Numbered from the stretch's first letter, positions 11,600 through 23,884 are shown. The stretch is 64,000 nucleotides of DNA from Tubiluchus corallicola (GCA_030141605.1 JAQGDQ010000405.1:124001-188000); one strand, 5' to 3'. Numbers and translations are program-made. The notes: generated by a model from the letters alone, not told the origin.

Positions 11600-14500
11600 G
11601 CTTTTTATTTGCTGACCACTAATAATTATAAAATTAACAAGATGGCGACTGTGTATGGTGACTTGGTTTTACGCGCTCTTATTTTCTTCAGTTTGTCATC
11701 ATTAATTATTGTGCAATCATCACATACTTACATTTATGATAAAGAAGATTTGTTTCGCATCAGACATGTATGTAGTGACATGATACGTGCCAAATAAGAA
11801 ATTAAATCTGATAAGCAAATTCATCATGGATCCTGACCAGAGGCGCATCCATTCGGCTGCTCAACAACAACGGAAACGAGGTTGGAGAGGAGGTGTGTTG
11901 GCCAGATTACGTGGATGAGATTTCCGTCCAGCGTTACCAAGTATGTATTTAATGAATGTTCGTTTTCTTCGCAACAACATGGGTGAACTGCTGTGTTACA
12001 TGCACAAACAACAAGATTTTAGGGACTGCTGCATTTAAAGTATCATGGAAACTTAGCTAGATTCTACAGTGCCCGATCAAGCTATAACACCCCCGGGATT
12101 CACGCTGTTTCATTCAGATCGTATGTTTGACGTCGTACACAAGAAAAGGGTGGTGGTGTATGTATCTTAGTTAATGATGCTTGGTGTACTAACATTAAGG
12201 TTCTCTCAAAAACATGCACTCCTGAGCTGGAGACAATTTCTGTCAAGTGCCACCCCTTTTACCTGCCGAGGGAAAAATCATCACTCATACCAAGGACCTC
12301 TATAACTAAATGGACGTGTCACATGCTGCGCCACGTGACTATTGTTCTACGATTTCCGGCTAACGACAGGCGCCCAGCTTTTCAAACAGTGTTTGCCGTT
12401 TACGCGGCCACTTGAAACTAAGTGTGTGAGTTTGCTGAAATGTTTGTTGCTATGTCATGTTATTTATGTTGAACACTAGACTTTTGATTGCTACGATAAT
12501 CGTCATTATGCCTGATCGTTGTTGTGTACCAGGCTCCCAACAAGGATACGCTGGAGAAAAACGTATAGAAGGTGTTAGTTTCCATACTGTTCCAGTTGCA
12601 AACAAAACTTTGCTACAAAAATGGTGAGTAATATAATTGTCGTACATGTAACATTGTCACTGAGATTTTTCTCTGGAAACTACGAAGTGTCCTTGTAGTA
12701 AAATTAATTTATGCAGAATGTTAATTCTCAGCAGTCTGGTTATCTAATTTCTTGTACAAACTGCGTCATTGTAAGTTCAAGGCCTGTGTCGATCGGTAGT
12801 TGGTACTGTACATTTATGTAAAAAAATGGCTACTGAATGCTACGTTTATGTAAATGTATTATCTTATATATTTTTTATTTTGGTAGGATTTCACGACTTC
12901 CTCGAGAAGGCTGAAAACCAACCAAAAGCGTCGAGAATTTGTTAACTCCACTTTGTTGAGGATGATTTTGTAACAAAGTTTATTGATTCACTAGATAAAC
13001 CATATTTGAAACAGACTGCAGGGTTTTTGCAGCGTGTGAGAAATTATTGGTACATCTTAAATGTTAAAGAAAAGTACAGATGGATTAAAAATCAAACTGT
13101 TACATGGAACCCGTGGCAAGTGCTCAAGATGCAAAGCTGAAATACATTGAAGATTTTGCAGAATCATGGAAATTGTGGGACCCAGGTTTATCACGTGAAA
13201 CAGTAACTGCTGTGACTCAAACTTCACATGCTTTAATTGCTTTGTCAAACTATATCTTCTGCAATATTCCAGACTCTGAGTATTTGTTAACTGGCAACTT
13301 GCAGAGTGATCTTATAGAGAGACACTCTGGCTGGTATAGGCAGATGGCTGGCGGAAATTATTTTATATCTGTTCGGCAGCTTTTGCAGTCTGAAAAGAGC
13401 ATTAGGACATCTTCGCTTGTCAAATTTAATGATTTAAAAATACCTGAGATATCAAAACGATTCAGTGCTTGTAACACAAGTATCAATGATAACTGTGGAG
13501 ATCTCATACTTTCAAATATCATATTGATATTGACTTCAAGAAGATTTTTGTGGAGTAACATATTTTGTTAGTGGTTATGCTGCTAAAGTTGCAGCAAGTG
13601 GCTTGAAATGTAATGACTGCATTAGTTTTATTAAGTCTCAACAACCTCTACATGATGAGGACCTTTTTGACTTAACTACAGTTCCTGTTATAGATGCCCT
13701 TTTTTCCTCAGTAGATAAGAGGTGGTTTGTGCCGCCTAACAGAATTTCCATTTGTTGACTGTTATTATGTATGGTGCTATATACAATTTCTTCTAAAGCA
13801 GGAAAGTTTTAAAACATTTTTGTCAGCTGACTATTCCCATCTGAAGGTGTTGTCTACTGTCATTCTTGAAAAGCTGGAGTCGGAACATATGGACATTAGT
13901 AGTAGTGCCTGCAAAAGTACACATATATGCAGTAGCCTTTTGCGTAGACTAATTCTCATTTTGTCAAAACAATTTTTAAAAATATAACAAATGTTCATGC
14001 TAACGACAATATACGTCCCGCCGGAAGTTAATGCTGGTTCCGCCATCGAATTATCACAGGTGATTTTTATCACGCAAATTTAAAAACGAGACTCCCGAAT
14101 TATTGTCAACACATTAAATGTCATACAAGGAAGCACAAAATTTTAGATCGCTGTTATACAGTAAAGGATGTTTATAAAGCCTTGCAACATGCACCCCTGG
14201 GCGATGCAGACCACAACATGACCACGTGGTTCCAAAATATAAACAGCAGTTGAAGATATATAGACTGGAACATCTTCATAAATTTCTCAGAGTCAATCGA
14301 CGAATGTACTGATGTTGTTGTTGAGTATATGAAATTTTGTGAAGAGATCTGCATTCCAGCTAGGACTGTGGTACTTAAAAAGTTGTGGTTCAACGGCTCT
14401 ATTTCGTCTAAAATCCGGGTGAGACAAATAGCCCATAAATCTGGTGACCAGGAATAATACAAAATCGCGAAGTATGATCTCCGGAAATCAATCGTCTGTC

Positions 14501-16165
14501 AAACGGGATCTTAAAAATAAATTGGAGAGAGACTTTGTCTAATAACACTCAAGAACTTGTCAAGGACTAAATAAAATTACGAATTACAAACCCAAATCAA
14601 AAAATATTAGACGACCCAACTTTACCGGATAAGCTGAATAATTTTTATAGTTGTTTTCGTAAAGAAACGGGACCATTGGATTATTTGAACAGGTCAACTT
14701 ACAATAACACTCGGTCCCTTGTTATACAAGATGTGCAGTGAGAGTTGGCAAACTGAAAGTTAAAAAATCTGCAGGACCAGATTGTGTAACACCGCGGCAT
14801 GTGCGATACTGCTCATATCAACTTGCCTATATTTTAGTCACTTTTATAATTAGTAACTATAGACCTGTGGCTGTAACATCAATGTTAAGCAAAACACTAG
14901 AACGTTTGATCTTGCATTTCCTGAAATCTGTGTTGTTTCACCATTTTTGGACCTATTTCAATTTGCATATCGTGCTAATCGTTCAACAGATGATGCTGTA
15001 GTTCTTGTTGTCCATGATGTACTAACACACCTTGATAAATGCAATTGTTATGCCAGAATCCTTTTCGTTGATTTCAGTTCAGCTTTCAATACGATTCTGC
15101 CACTAAAATTGTATTATAAAATCACGGCACTCAACATGCCTGACTGGCTGTGTAATTTCGTACCTGAGTTCTTGACAGGGCGATCACAGATCGTCAATTA
15201 ATGGAAGCACTACCCTTTTTTCAACTTCAAAGTTGTTAATACACGAGCTCCTCAAGGGTGCGTCCTGTCTCCAATTCTATACACATTGTTTACATATGAC
15301 TGTGAAGTATCTTCCCCAAATACTATGATGGTAAAATTTGTTGATGATACAACACTGGCTGGCCTTATTTACAGTAACAACGAGACTAATTATTTTTAGG
15401 AAGTTCAAAATTTAACGTGATGGTGCTAACAGCATAATTTAGAACAGAATGTTTTAAAAACAAAAGAAATTATCGTAGATTACAGAAAAGATACTGATGG
15501 AAAAGCACCTTTGCTTATAAATAATACAGCTGTAGAAATTGTTAAAAATTTCAAATTTCTGGGAATAAAAATTTCAGATGATCTTAAATGGGAAGCTAAT
15601 GTGCTCTGTTGTAATGGCCCGCCAGCGTATGTACTTTTAAAGACAACTCAAATCATTTAACATTGTCCCTGTTGTGATGGAGAGTTTTTATCGTGCAGTA
15701 ATTCTAAGCATCTTAACAATATCTCTCACTGTTTGGTATGACGCTAACACGCAGGGAGATCACAATGCTCTTTATCAAGTTAAATCCGCCTCAAAAATTA
15801 TAGGAGTTGAACACCTGCTTATGGCATATTTGTATGAAACTATGGTTGCAAAGAGGGCGCAAATTATCATGAAAGATGAATTCCATCCAGGTAATAAATA
15901 ATTTGAAATGCTCCCCTCTGGTCGTAGATTCTGCTTAATTAGCACTAAAATCACAAGAACTTTAAATTCTTTCTGTCCCGGTGCAATTCACACCATCAAC
16001 AGTAAATTTCAGTAAATCTCCAATATTAATTCTTTATGTCACTGTACAACTGATTGAATTATTTGTGTTAATCTCCTTGTTGTTTCTATAAGTTATTGCA
16101 GTACGTAAAACCACATCAATTTCATTTTATGTATTATGCTATAATGACAATAAATTGCTTACTTA
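11600..16165 (+). mobile_element. CR1/L2-like non-LTR retrotransposon, decayed and split by a P-like transposon
   Basis: The 5' part (11642-12290) gives TYIYDKEDLFRIRH and, in shifting frames, endonuclease pieces GGGVC.LVNDAWCTNIKVL and CTPELETISVKCHPFYLPRE. The 3' part resumes at about 13990 with LTTIYVPPEVNAGSAIELSQ, IITGDFYHANLKTRLPNY, YMKFCEEICIPARTV, then RT: ISNYRPVAVTSMLSKTLERL, FQFAYRANRSTDDAV, ILFVDFSSAFNTI, APQGCVLSPILYTLFTYDC, KFVDDTTLAGL, KNFKFLGIKI. The 3' end carries ATAAATTGCTTACTTACTTA, a short tandem repeat tail as in CR1/L2. Many stops and shifts. The YVDD box is FVDD. Coordinates include the nested transposon. Confidence 0.85.
12290..13992 (+). mobile_element. P-element/THAP9-like DNA transposon nested in the L2-like element
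   Basis: The first exon (ATG 12509) reads MPDRCCVPGSQQGYAGEK and VSFHTVPV...LLQKW, a THAP zinc-finger start, ending at a good GTGAGT donor (12624); one THAP Cys is replaced by Ser. The later frame (13104-13571) has LLTGNLQSDLIERHSGWYRQ and MAGGNYFISVRQLLQS, then VVSGYAAKVAASGLKCNDCI, the C-terminal block of P-element/THAP9 transposases. Frameshifts and stops make it dead. Borders come from where the retrotransposon frame stops and restarts; terminal repeats were not resolved. Confidence 0.75.
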
Positions 16166-16410
16166 CTTATGCATATGTGTGCTATAGTCATATAGTATTA
16201 TAAAGTGTTGAATGGTTTTATAAACCTAATATCCGCCATTATGCAAAGTAACATGAAACAAGGAGCCAGTAAGCGACTTTGTAACTAATGTAATTCATTC
16301 ACCTGGAAACGATTGCATCAGGCCTTTCTCGCAACATTCACAAACAAGCCTTGCGTTAATTTTATAGCTTATTGCATGTTGTATTTACTCAGCCAACTTT
16401 TTCATTTCAG

Positions 16411-16488
16411 GTTATTGATGAGTTAGCTGAGTATAGAAAGGCTTTTGACTTTAAAGGTGATGTAGACTCTGCTGGTGATGTAATTCAA
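16411..16488 (+). CDS. CD109: CD109-like exon 4 (MG6, short variable exon)
   Basis: A 26-codon exon between TTTCAG and GTGAGT, phases 0/0. The acidic/charged sequence (DELAEYRKAFDFKGDVD) has no strong motif. It fills the variable part of MG6 between VDKSV and the 'G...lsDa' segment, where family members differ most in length. Support is from splice signals, frame continuity and position. Confidence 0.65.
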
Positions 16489-17877
16489 GTGAGTAGAGTA
16501 AATTCGTATTTTACAACAACATACAAGACTTGTTGAATGGTTCTTTATTAAGTATAGTATATAGTAATTTATTTCAGTATGTAAAATAATTTCTTTTAAC
16601 TTTAGTCAGTTTAACTACACTACAAATTTGAAATGTTTTGTTTCCAATTTTGTTGCAGAAATTTTAAAAATTTTTTTACCTTTCCTCTCTTTTAATATGT
16701 GAGAAGAGATGTATAGTTGCCAATCTTTTCTTTACGCAGGCCACAAGATGTGTGTTTAAAATAAAGAACACCAAAAACACTTTCGTATTGAAACTAATAA
16801 TAAGCAGAAAATCAAGAAAACCAGTGTAAATAGCAAATATACATTTTGCGTGATACATACTTCATGTGACGATGAATTACAGTTTTTTGCCGTTTAAACA
16901 GTGAAATTGGATACCTTTTGCAGTTTGTAAATAAACAGCCCAAGATCGATTTTCTGTTAAGTGGGTATGAGATATCATTACTGAAAAGACTCTTATTAGG
17001 TCTAAAGCAAAGTCTAACAAGAAATAAAAACACCAATGAAGTAAACATGGCCATAAAATTCATTCTAGACGTTTTGGCTGTTCTAGCAGCCATCCTAATT
17101 CTATTTATCAAGGAAACTATTATTGCTACTGATAAGCCTGATCTTAGTACACATGGTAGTTCTATCCTGCTGTTTGTATTCTAATGTTGTTGTGTATGAC
17201 CACAGTGGACTGGCATAATTAATTAATTATTACTTAATTAACTTGTTGTTTTGCTGTTGTTGTAATAACAGTTATTATTAGCATCTGGATTATTGTGGTC
17301 TGCAGGTGTTTCTTTCATAATATTATTTTTTAAATTTTTTTTTCGAGACTTGCCTTTATTACATCTATGTCAAACTTATGGTTTCTTCAACATTCCCTGT
17401 AGGCACAGGCAACATTCATTTTTTGTGATCTCTTACTGTACAAGTGTATGGCTTCTGTAGAACTTTATTTGTTTTGTGTGTAGTTTTTATTAGTTTGATC
17501 TTGTTTGTACCATGTGATTTGTTGCTGCTTTATCTCTCATGGTGGGTTTTCATTCTGTTATTGTTTATTATTAGTATCCCAACTATGACAGCCAAAACAT
17601 GTAGAACAAATTTTATAGCTATGTTTGCTGTTTCATTGTTTTTATGATTTCTTATAATATTACTGAATATAATGTCCATTGTTAATTAGTGACAAAGCAC
17701 TTTGATATTATAAGCATAAGTTATGATACTGTATGACAGCCATAAGCAAAAACTGATGAGTGCCGACTTTTTAACTGCCTTTTTCCGATGCACCATTCCA
17801 TGCGAATTGTGCGTGCAAGCAGTGGTCTAGCATGGGCAGGGCTATTGGAGCGGCTGCCTTGGATGCAAAATTTCAAT
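16489..17877 (+). other. Intron 4, left part: one long inverted repeat
   Basis: The stretch at 17025-17092 is matched in inverted direction by 17582-17650 (AACAGCCAAAACGTCTAGAA on the minus strand against GACAGCCAAAACATGTAGAA on the plus strand, then AATTTTAT..C.ATGTTT). The rest is AT-rich with no motif. Confidence 0.55.
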
Positions 17878-17879
17878 GA

Positions 17880-18262
17880 CAATCCACACTGTACCACATG
17901 ACCAGCATCACATCACATCACATCACCCCACCCATACCATACCATTAATACCATGCCACACCACACCACCTATATTATACCACATCCACCAAACCATAAA
18001 TCATATCACCCATACCATTCCACCCCACCACACTACACCACAACACCCACACAATGCAACGCCATGTCCACCTCGCTATGCCATCTACAGCACTCTACAA
18101 CAAACCACACACTACAACATTAACCCACACTTCAGTCACCACATACACTACACCATCTAACACCATACGGTGATGATGACCCTGATCATGACGACGATGA
18201 TGACAATGAAAATTACACCACCAACAAAGACATCACAACAGCATAGGAAAACTACTCAAAAC
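17880..18262 (-). repeat. CA-rich (CCACAC/CATCAC) tandem repeat, relative of the GT-rich Helitron family
   Basis: Irregular repeats of CATCACATCAC, CCATACCA and CCACACC, followed by GATGATGA/GACGACGATGATGAC and CACAACAGCATAGG. In reverse complement the order is CCTATGCTGTTGTG, GTCATCATCGTCG, then GTGGTGTGG, the same layout as 38885-39474 and 40303-40972. Its CTAG end and hairpin are not visible, so it is a decayed copy. It stops where the solo LTR duplication begins. Confidence 0.6.
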
Positions 18263-18270
18263 ATTTTGTA

Positions 18271-18691
18271 TTTGAGAGACTACTACTGCGAAAAGTAAAA
18301 GAAAATCATTTTTGAGTAGTTTGTAAGAAAAATATCTGTAAGAAAAATCATAACAAGATAGAGCAAACCAGTTTTGAACTTAAAAAAGAAACAAAGCAAT
18401 TAATGATAAAGCATTCATTAATAAAGACACTGAATAACAAGAAATGAACTTACATCATGGCTGTACTAATCTTGATAAATAAATGGTTTAACTGAGACGA
18501 ACAACAACAACAACAACTTTCTTAGCCAAGAACAGACTGCCAACAGACAAGGTAAATTTGCTGTGTCAGTAAAGCATGACATAAAGAAGCCAAGTCAAGA
18601 CGTACATGAATGCAGTTTAAAAGAGAGAAAGAGCATGGGGGTGCTTAAGGAATAAGTGTACACTAAAGTAAATAAGCTAAAGTCCTTCACA
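18271..18691 (-). mobile_element. Solo LTR of the BEL/Pao family
   Basis: About 420 bp, clearly related along its length to the LTRs at 22840 and 28727 (shared blocks GAGAGACTACTAC, AAATGGTTTAACTGAGAC, AACAGACTGCCAAC, AAGCCAAGTCAAGAC, TCCTTCACA). It is flanked by a perfect 5-bp duplication TTGTA (18266-18270 and 18692-18696). No internal region. More diverged than the two full-element LTRs are from each other, so an older insertion. The left terminal dinucleotide is TT instead of TG. Confidence 0.9.
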
Positions 18692-18954
18692 TTGTACAAA
18701 GCTGAAATTGTATACTGTGATAAATGCTGTTAGACCCATCCACTAATGATCAATAATACATAGACATTCTATATAGTTTTTGTTTAGTGTATATCAAATG
18801 ATAATGGACTGATTGATACAACCCACATGTACAATCTGCAACACAGTAGAGTGACAGGTGATGACAATACTAACAGCCACATATTTTCAGAAAGAGAGAG
18901 ACAATAGCCATTTCAAAACTGTGCAGCACTAGGGGGGGGCAGTAAAAAAAACTT

Positions 18955-19458
18955 TAAAATGTGCTCTTTCCATTTCGTTTAGTGGACATCTCTCCTAACA
19001 AAGTCTTCACACCTTTATACAGCTTCTTCCTCTTTCCGAGAGTGTGTTTATTTTTTCCCAAAGTACCCAAACAGTCACACAGATCGATTTTTCTGGAGGC
19101 TGTTTCTGCAAAATTTGGGCGGATTAATCCAGGAAAACTCCCACTGCAGGCAACAGTAGGCTTGGCACGAATTCTAAATTGCCCAACTATACCCAGCATT
19201 GAACAGACTCTCCAGCCATTATCAGTACTATTTCCCGCACGTTCCTGTTATCTAGAAGTAAGATGTATAGGTTTTGCGAAAAGGGTGAAAATTGTCATTT
19301 TTGGAGGTATTTGGTGCCTTGTTCCTTCCGGTGGCCCTGATTGAAAAAATAAGAACTCGTTGGGACCACACTAGATCAAGAACTTTCATCTGAAATATAA
19401 ATCACCGAAAATAGTGTCGTCGTTAGAGCTACAGTCATGGCAGTTATATATATATATA
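18955..19458 (-). mobile_element. Decayed Helitron, copy H
   Basis: Follows the order of Helitron copies A/B in the same direction: AGCTTCTTCCTCTTTCCGAGAGTG, ...CTGCAAAATTTGGGC, ...GAATTCTAAATTGCCC, ...TTTTTGGAGG, ...CCGGTGG, and a final (TA)n. Heavily diverged; the hairpin/CTAG end is lost, the 5' end ends in the TA tract. Confidence 0.65.
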
Positions 19459-19459
19459 T

Positions 19460-20472
19460 GTTACAGGCAAAGTGTGAAATCGGGTAGCCTATAGAATGCC
19501 CAGGCATTTTATACAATGCCAAAACAAATCAGGTAATGTGACTAAAACAGGTCATTTTACACTTTTCCTAGGCATTATATACAATGCAAAAGTTTCTTTA
19601 GGCAAAGTATGTGTTTCTTAGATTTTAAGTATATGTTTCTTAGGCATTTTACAGAATGTTGAACAAATTTCAGTTAATATAAAATAAAACAAATGTTCAG
19701 TTGTTCTAATGCAATTTTCCTAGGCATTTACGTAATGCCAGTTTTATTTTAGGGAATATGTCAAGTTGAACCAGGCGATGCTTCAACGTACCTGCAAATT
19801 TGTTTGATTCGTTGGTTGGCTTTTTCTCCTGTCTGAGAATTCTGTTGTTCCTCTTCTATGGTGGACAGAGAGTGAAAATGAGAAAGAGATGCAAGCCTTA
19901 TAGTCTGATGTGCAGGCTACATTTCATAAAACACTGTCAAGCATGTGGTTTAATTTGTTGCACATCAAATTTCTATTAATAACCGCTTCTTTTTCCATGA
20001 CAATACCAGTCATAGCCATTTAAACTATGCACAACATGCAAAATTGTATTTATGCAAGCTCTAAGGCTTGCATCTAAGAAGACTTAAAAAAATTGACTTA
20101 ATGAATATGTGCATAGTGCTAAGCCTGTTCCTAAGCACAAACAAATTTACGAAAAAAATCGTAGGAAGTTGACTGCATTTGGCCGAGGTCTTAATTGCTA
20201 GCTATATAAAGTGATCCACCTGATTGAGCAGCATTTATGCATGCCATACAATGCCTAGGTAATGTAAAAAATATCTAGTAATGGGTGGATTGAACACAAA
20301 TTCTGTTAATTTTTTGCCAATGTCACTTCACACATTTTATGTAAATCCTAGTTATTATAAGAAACAACTAGGTACAGAGAGTGAGTAAGTCGCAGGAAAA
20401 AGATTTATTTCACACTTTTTCCAAAATGCATGTATAGGTATTATATTCTAAATTTTACACATTGCCTGTAAC
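19460..20472. mobile_element. MITE with GTTACAGGCAA inverted ends and subterminal AATGCC/GGCATT repeats
   Basis: Left end GTTACAGGCAAAGTGTGAAA is matched by the reverse complement of the right end (GTTACAGGCAATGTGTAAAA). Inside the left third a motif of the type TAGGCATTnTATACAATGC recurs at about 19498, 19568, 19632 and 19720, and once near the right end (20236). Recurrent subterminal sites are typical of transposase binding. Host bases at both sides are ATAT-like. No coding region. Superfamily not recognised. Confidence 0.65.
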
Positions 20473-21891
20473 ATATACACAAACATATACAGATAACACA
20501 ACTATGTAATAAGTAATACTTGAGCTTATAATATAATATAATGATATAATATATATTACTATATGTTGTGATACGTAGCGAGCTGCACTGTGGCACCTCT
20601 GCAGCACTTCAGTAAGTGCAACAGTTAACACACCTTCAGAGTTTCAGCATCTTAAGCATGAAAGTTACAGAAAACTGAAAGTAGTGGGTAGGATCAAAGC
20701 ATGTCGGTAAAATACGTGTGTGCTCTTGTGTGTACGCAAACTTCGACAGGCTTGAAAAGTAGCGAATGTTAAGTTTAAAAGATTCCACTCAACACCAAAT
20801 ATTAATGAATCTCGTGCACATTCATGTTGACGCGTGTTGATTTTAAACTAGTTTTTACATGGGTAGCTAAATACCTGTTACTTTATATTCAGATACATGA
20901 TTCAGATTGTGATAAGTTTTAGCAATATTCAAGAAATTTGAATCCTTTGTACTTGCAAAGAAAAGCATCCACCCAGCCAGGATGTTATTTGCAGTGTTAG
21001 CTTAGCAATAGACATCCAGTATCGTATGCGATAAAGTTTCAGAAATCATGAGAGTTGTTTCTGCCCTTATGTGGCCAGATTTCCTAATTACTAGCATTCT
21101 CAATGAGTCAGTTATGCGTGCTAGTTATTATGCATTGAATGAATTTTCACCAGTTTGCTATAGCTGTACAACTGAAACATGTTGATTTACATACATTATA
21201 GGATTCGTGGAATGGTAGCTGGCACAACAGCTGTACAAGAAGGTTCTTTAAATTTAAATTAATTAAAAGATATCGTAGAAATACAATAAGTCAAAGAACA
21301 TTGAATAGTCTAACACTATTGGCTATTGAAAGAGATTTTGACATAAACTTCAAACTGTGATGGAAAAATTTGCTTTCATTAAAAGATTTTAAATGAATTT
21401 GTGTATAATGCATTTTACTTTAATTACATTAGTATTTTTCTTAAAATACAATATATGTACTTAGGTTGAGGAAGGGGTGCCAAAGTTAAACTTACCTGGG
21501 GCGCTTGCTACCCACTCTCTACCACTTTTTACCCAAGTGAAAATTTGATATAAGTTTATGGCTTCATTTCGTGATCATTGGTATGAGTCGCTGTTTAGTG
21601 GTGCTCCAAAATAGCAAGACACATTGCCAAGTAATGTGCCATTCTTTTGTATTTAGCAGTGCATAAAAGAACCTACACTTACCATGGCCTTTTTACTACT
21701 GTAAATTATATGCACCTTGAAATTTGTGCATAAGCGTGTCCTTGCAAAATTCGCATACATTTCCAGCATGCAGTAATTTTACGTCTTACGGTATGTTGGA
21801 CATTTTATCTGTTGTTTTTATTCAAGCAAGCTGTTACCTCACAATATGTTTAATTAAATTAGTAAATATTAACATACGGTTAATTTTCAAG
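20473..21891 (+). other. Intron 4, right part: nothing recognised
   Basis: AT-rich sequence with a short TATAAT/ATATAT run at 20527-20560. No open frame with motif until exon 5. Confidence 0.6.
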
Positions 21892-22103
21892 GACGCAGGC
21901 ATGGTTGTCATGTCAGATGCATTTGTTTATGGGTTAGACTCTGAGGAATTGATGATAACAGGGCTTGGGTCGCGAATTGGTCCAGGTAAAATGCCTCCGA
22001 TCTCATTGAGGCAAATGAAGGGAAAAAAGACAACGGCAGAAGAAAAAAGAGTAAGACATATTTTTCCGGAAACCTGGATGTGGATAAATGCTACAACAAA
22101 AGC
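21892..22103 (+). CDS. CD109: CD109-like exon 5 (AGMVVMSDA to FPETWMW)
   Basis: The exon starts in phase 0 after TTCAAG and ends in phase 2 before GTAAGT. It begins with DAGMVVMSDA and ends with VRHIFPETWMWINAT, the FPETW signature found just before the MG7-type region in A2M/C3/CD109. The insert between them (SRIGPGKMPPISLRQMKGKK) is basic and may correspond to the exposed anaphylatoxin/bait-proximal stretch, but it has no anaphylatoxin cysteines. A second AG at 21897-21898 is a less likely acceptor because it breaks phase continuity. Confidence 0.9.
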
Positions 22104-22281
22104 GTAAGTGGAGGGTGTACAATATAAAGATATAAGGTTTGATTACAGCGTTATTAACTAGGCAAAAGTATTCGACTAAAAGTAAAAGCCCAGCCTCATC
22201 AACAGTTTTCCATCAAAATTTAAAGAACATATTCTGAAATATTTTGGCCTATTTTGTAAAATAATCAATGTATTTGTAATA

Positions 22282-22736
22282 CCGTATTTTCCCGTGTATA
22301 AGAGACCCTTTTTTGCTCAGAATTTTCACTTTAAAAATAGGGGGTCTCTTATACATGGGAGTAAGTCTTTTCAATAAGATGCATAAATTGTGACACTAAT
22401 GATTTTAAAGAAATAAGTGCTCTACAACTGTTTTGCGTGTCGCGTTCGACTATGAAGCGGTTGTAAGCAATACAAGCATCGTGACACAGGCATTATCTCC
22501 TCGTTTTCTCTTTTCCTGTTACAGGTTTGCAGGTACGCACTTTAATATATACCAGTACTCTTTTTCTACAACACATTAACTGGTTTTATTTTGTTTTCAG
22601 TACCGCACTGAGTTGAAAAAAGTTGTACTTTACCCTCTAAAAATGTCCGTCTGAAAAAACTTTTTTCCAGAATTTTTGCCTAAAAATTGAAGGGGTCTCT
22701 TATACACAAGGGTCTCTTATACACGGGAAAATACGG
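22282..22736. mobile_element. MITE with 27-bp perfect terminal inverted repeats and TA target duplication
   Basis: The first 27 bases (starting CCGTATTTTCCCGTGTATAA) are exactly the reverse complement of the last 27 (22710-22736), flanked by TA at 22280-22281 and 22737-22738. Further copies of GGGTCTCTTATACA lie inside each end (22340 and 22693). TA duplication suggests a Tc1/mariner-type mobiliser. The perfect ends suggest recent activity. Confidence 0.85.
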
Positions 22737-22839
22737 TAATTAGACTAATTTACATGCAATACTTGCTTTCTCTGTCTGCAGTCAACAGTTTTCGGATCAC
22801 ACGACCGTCGGCTTGTGATATTATCGCAGGAACACTGAT

Positions 22840-23246
22840 TGTGAGAGACTACTACTTCATGATGCCCAAAGTCAAAAAAATTCATGTTTGAGTAGCTTTA
22901 TTACGTTTTATCTGTAAAACAAATCATAACAAAATATGACTAACTAATTTGAGCAAAAAAGGAAACAAAGAAATTAATAATAAAGTGAGACTGAATAATC
23001 AAAATAAACTTACATCATGGCTCTACTACTCTTGACAAATAAATGGTTTAACTGAGACAAAACAACAACAACAACTCTCTTAGCCTAGAACAGACTGCCA
23101 ACTAGCCAGGTAAACTAGCTCTGTCAGGAGAGCATGACAGAAAGAAGCTAAGTCAGGACATACGTACATGAATGCAGTTAAAAAGGACAGTATAAGGGGG
23201 TTTACAGAATGAAAGAACACTGAAGTACAACCTAAAATCCTTCACA
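22840..23246 (-). repeat. BEL/Pao 3' LTR (left in window)
   Basis: 407 bp, TG...CA in both readings, paired with 28727-29134. The purine tract at 23247-23262 (minus strand) marks it as the 3' LTR. Confidence 0.93.
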
Positions 23247-23308
23247 CCGCCCCCTTAAATGCGACTTTAATTACAAGAGCATTTACCAAATTGAGTTTAC
23301 AACAGAAA

Positions 23309-23884
23309 TTACATGTGTCCTTCAATTAAACATAATTGATTAACATGTCGTCTTAGAATGCCAGAAGCTGTCTTCAATGTTGCAAACCGCACCAAACCAT
23401 CTTCATCAGGACTGGCTACTACTACTCTGCCTAGAGCCCAGCTGCTTCGTGGAGTCTGGATGTCTTTAATTAGGACGATGTCACCTTCTTGGATGTTTTT
23501 CTTGGCTCTGTTCCATTTAGACCTTTGCTGGAGCATAACTATATATTCCTTCTTCCACCTTTGCCAAAATATGTTGGCCATATGTTGAATGTGGCGCCAT
23601 CTTCTTGAGTACACATCACAGTCGGTGAATTTTCCAGGTGGTAGAGTAGGACCATTGCGCAGTAACAGCAAGTGATTAGGAGTCAGAGGTTCGCGTCATC
23701 TGAAACTACAGAAATCGGACGACTATTAGGATATTCTCAACCTGACAAAAATATGTGTGTAATGCTTCATCATCTATGGTGTGCTTGTCCATGATAAAGG
23801 TAAGTGTTCGTTTTACACTCTTTATCAGCCGCTCCCAAACTCCTCCAGTGTGTGGAGACTGAGGAGCATTAAATCGCCATTCGA
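23309..23884 (-). pseudogene. BEL/Pao integrase C-terminal region
   Basis: After a shift, 23700-23884 reads WRFNAPQSPHTGGVWERLIK (integrase end of core, with the catalytic-Glu region) and, after stops, the frame at 23309-23671 gives KFTDCDVYSRRWRHIQHMAN, FWQRWKKEYIVMLQQRSKW, EGDIVLIKD and W.LGRVV...DGLVRFATLKT, the DUF5641-type tail of BEL/Pao integrases. Confidence 0.85.

Noticed and set aside
16676-17184. Overlapping frames on both strands (Lys/Arg and hydrophobic runs) in intron 4
   Set aside because: They arise from the inverted repeat described there; no known family.
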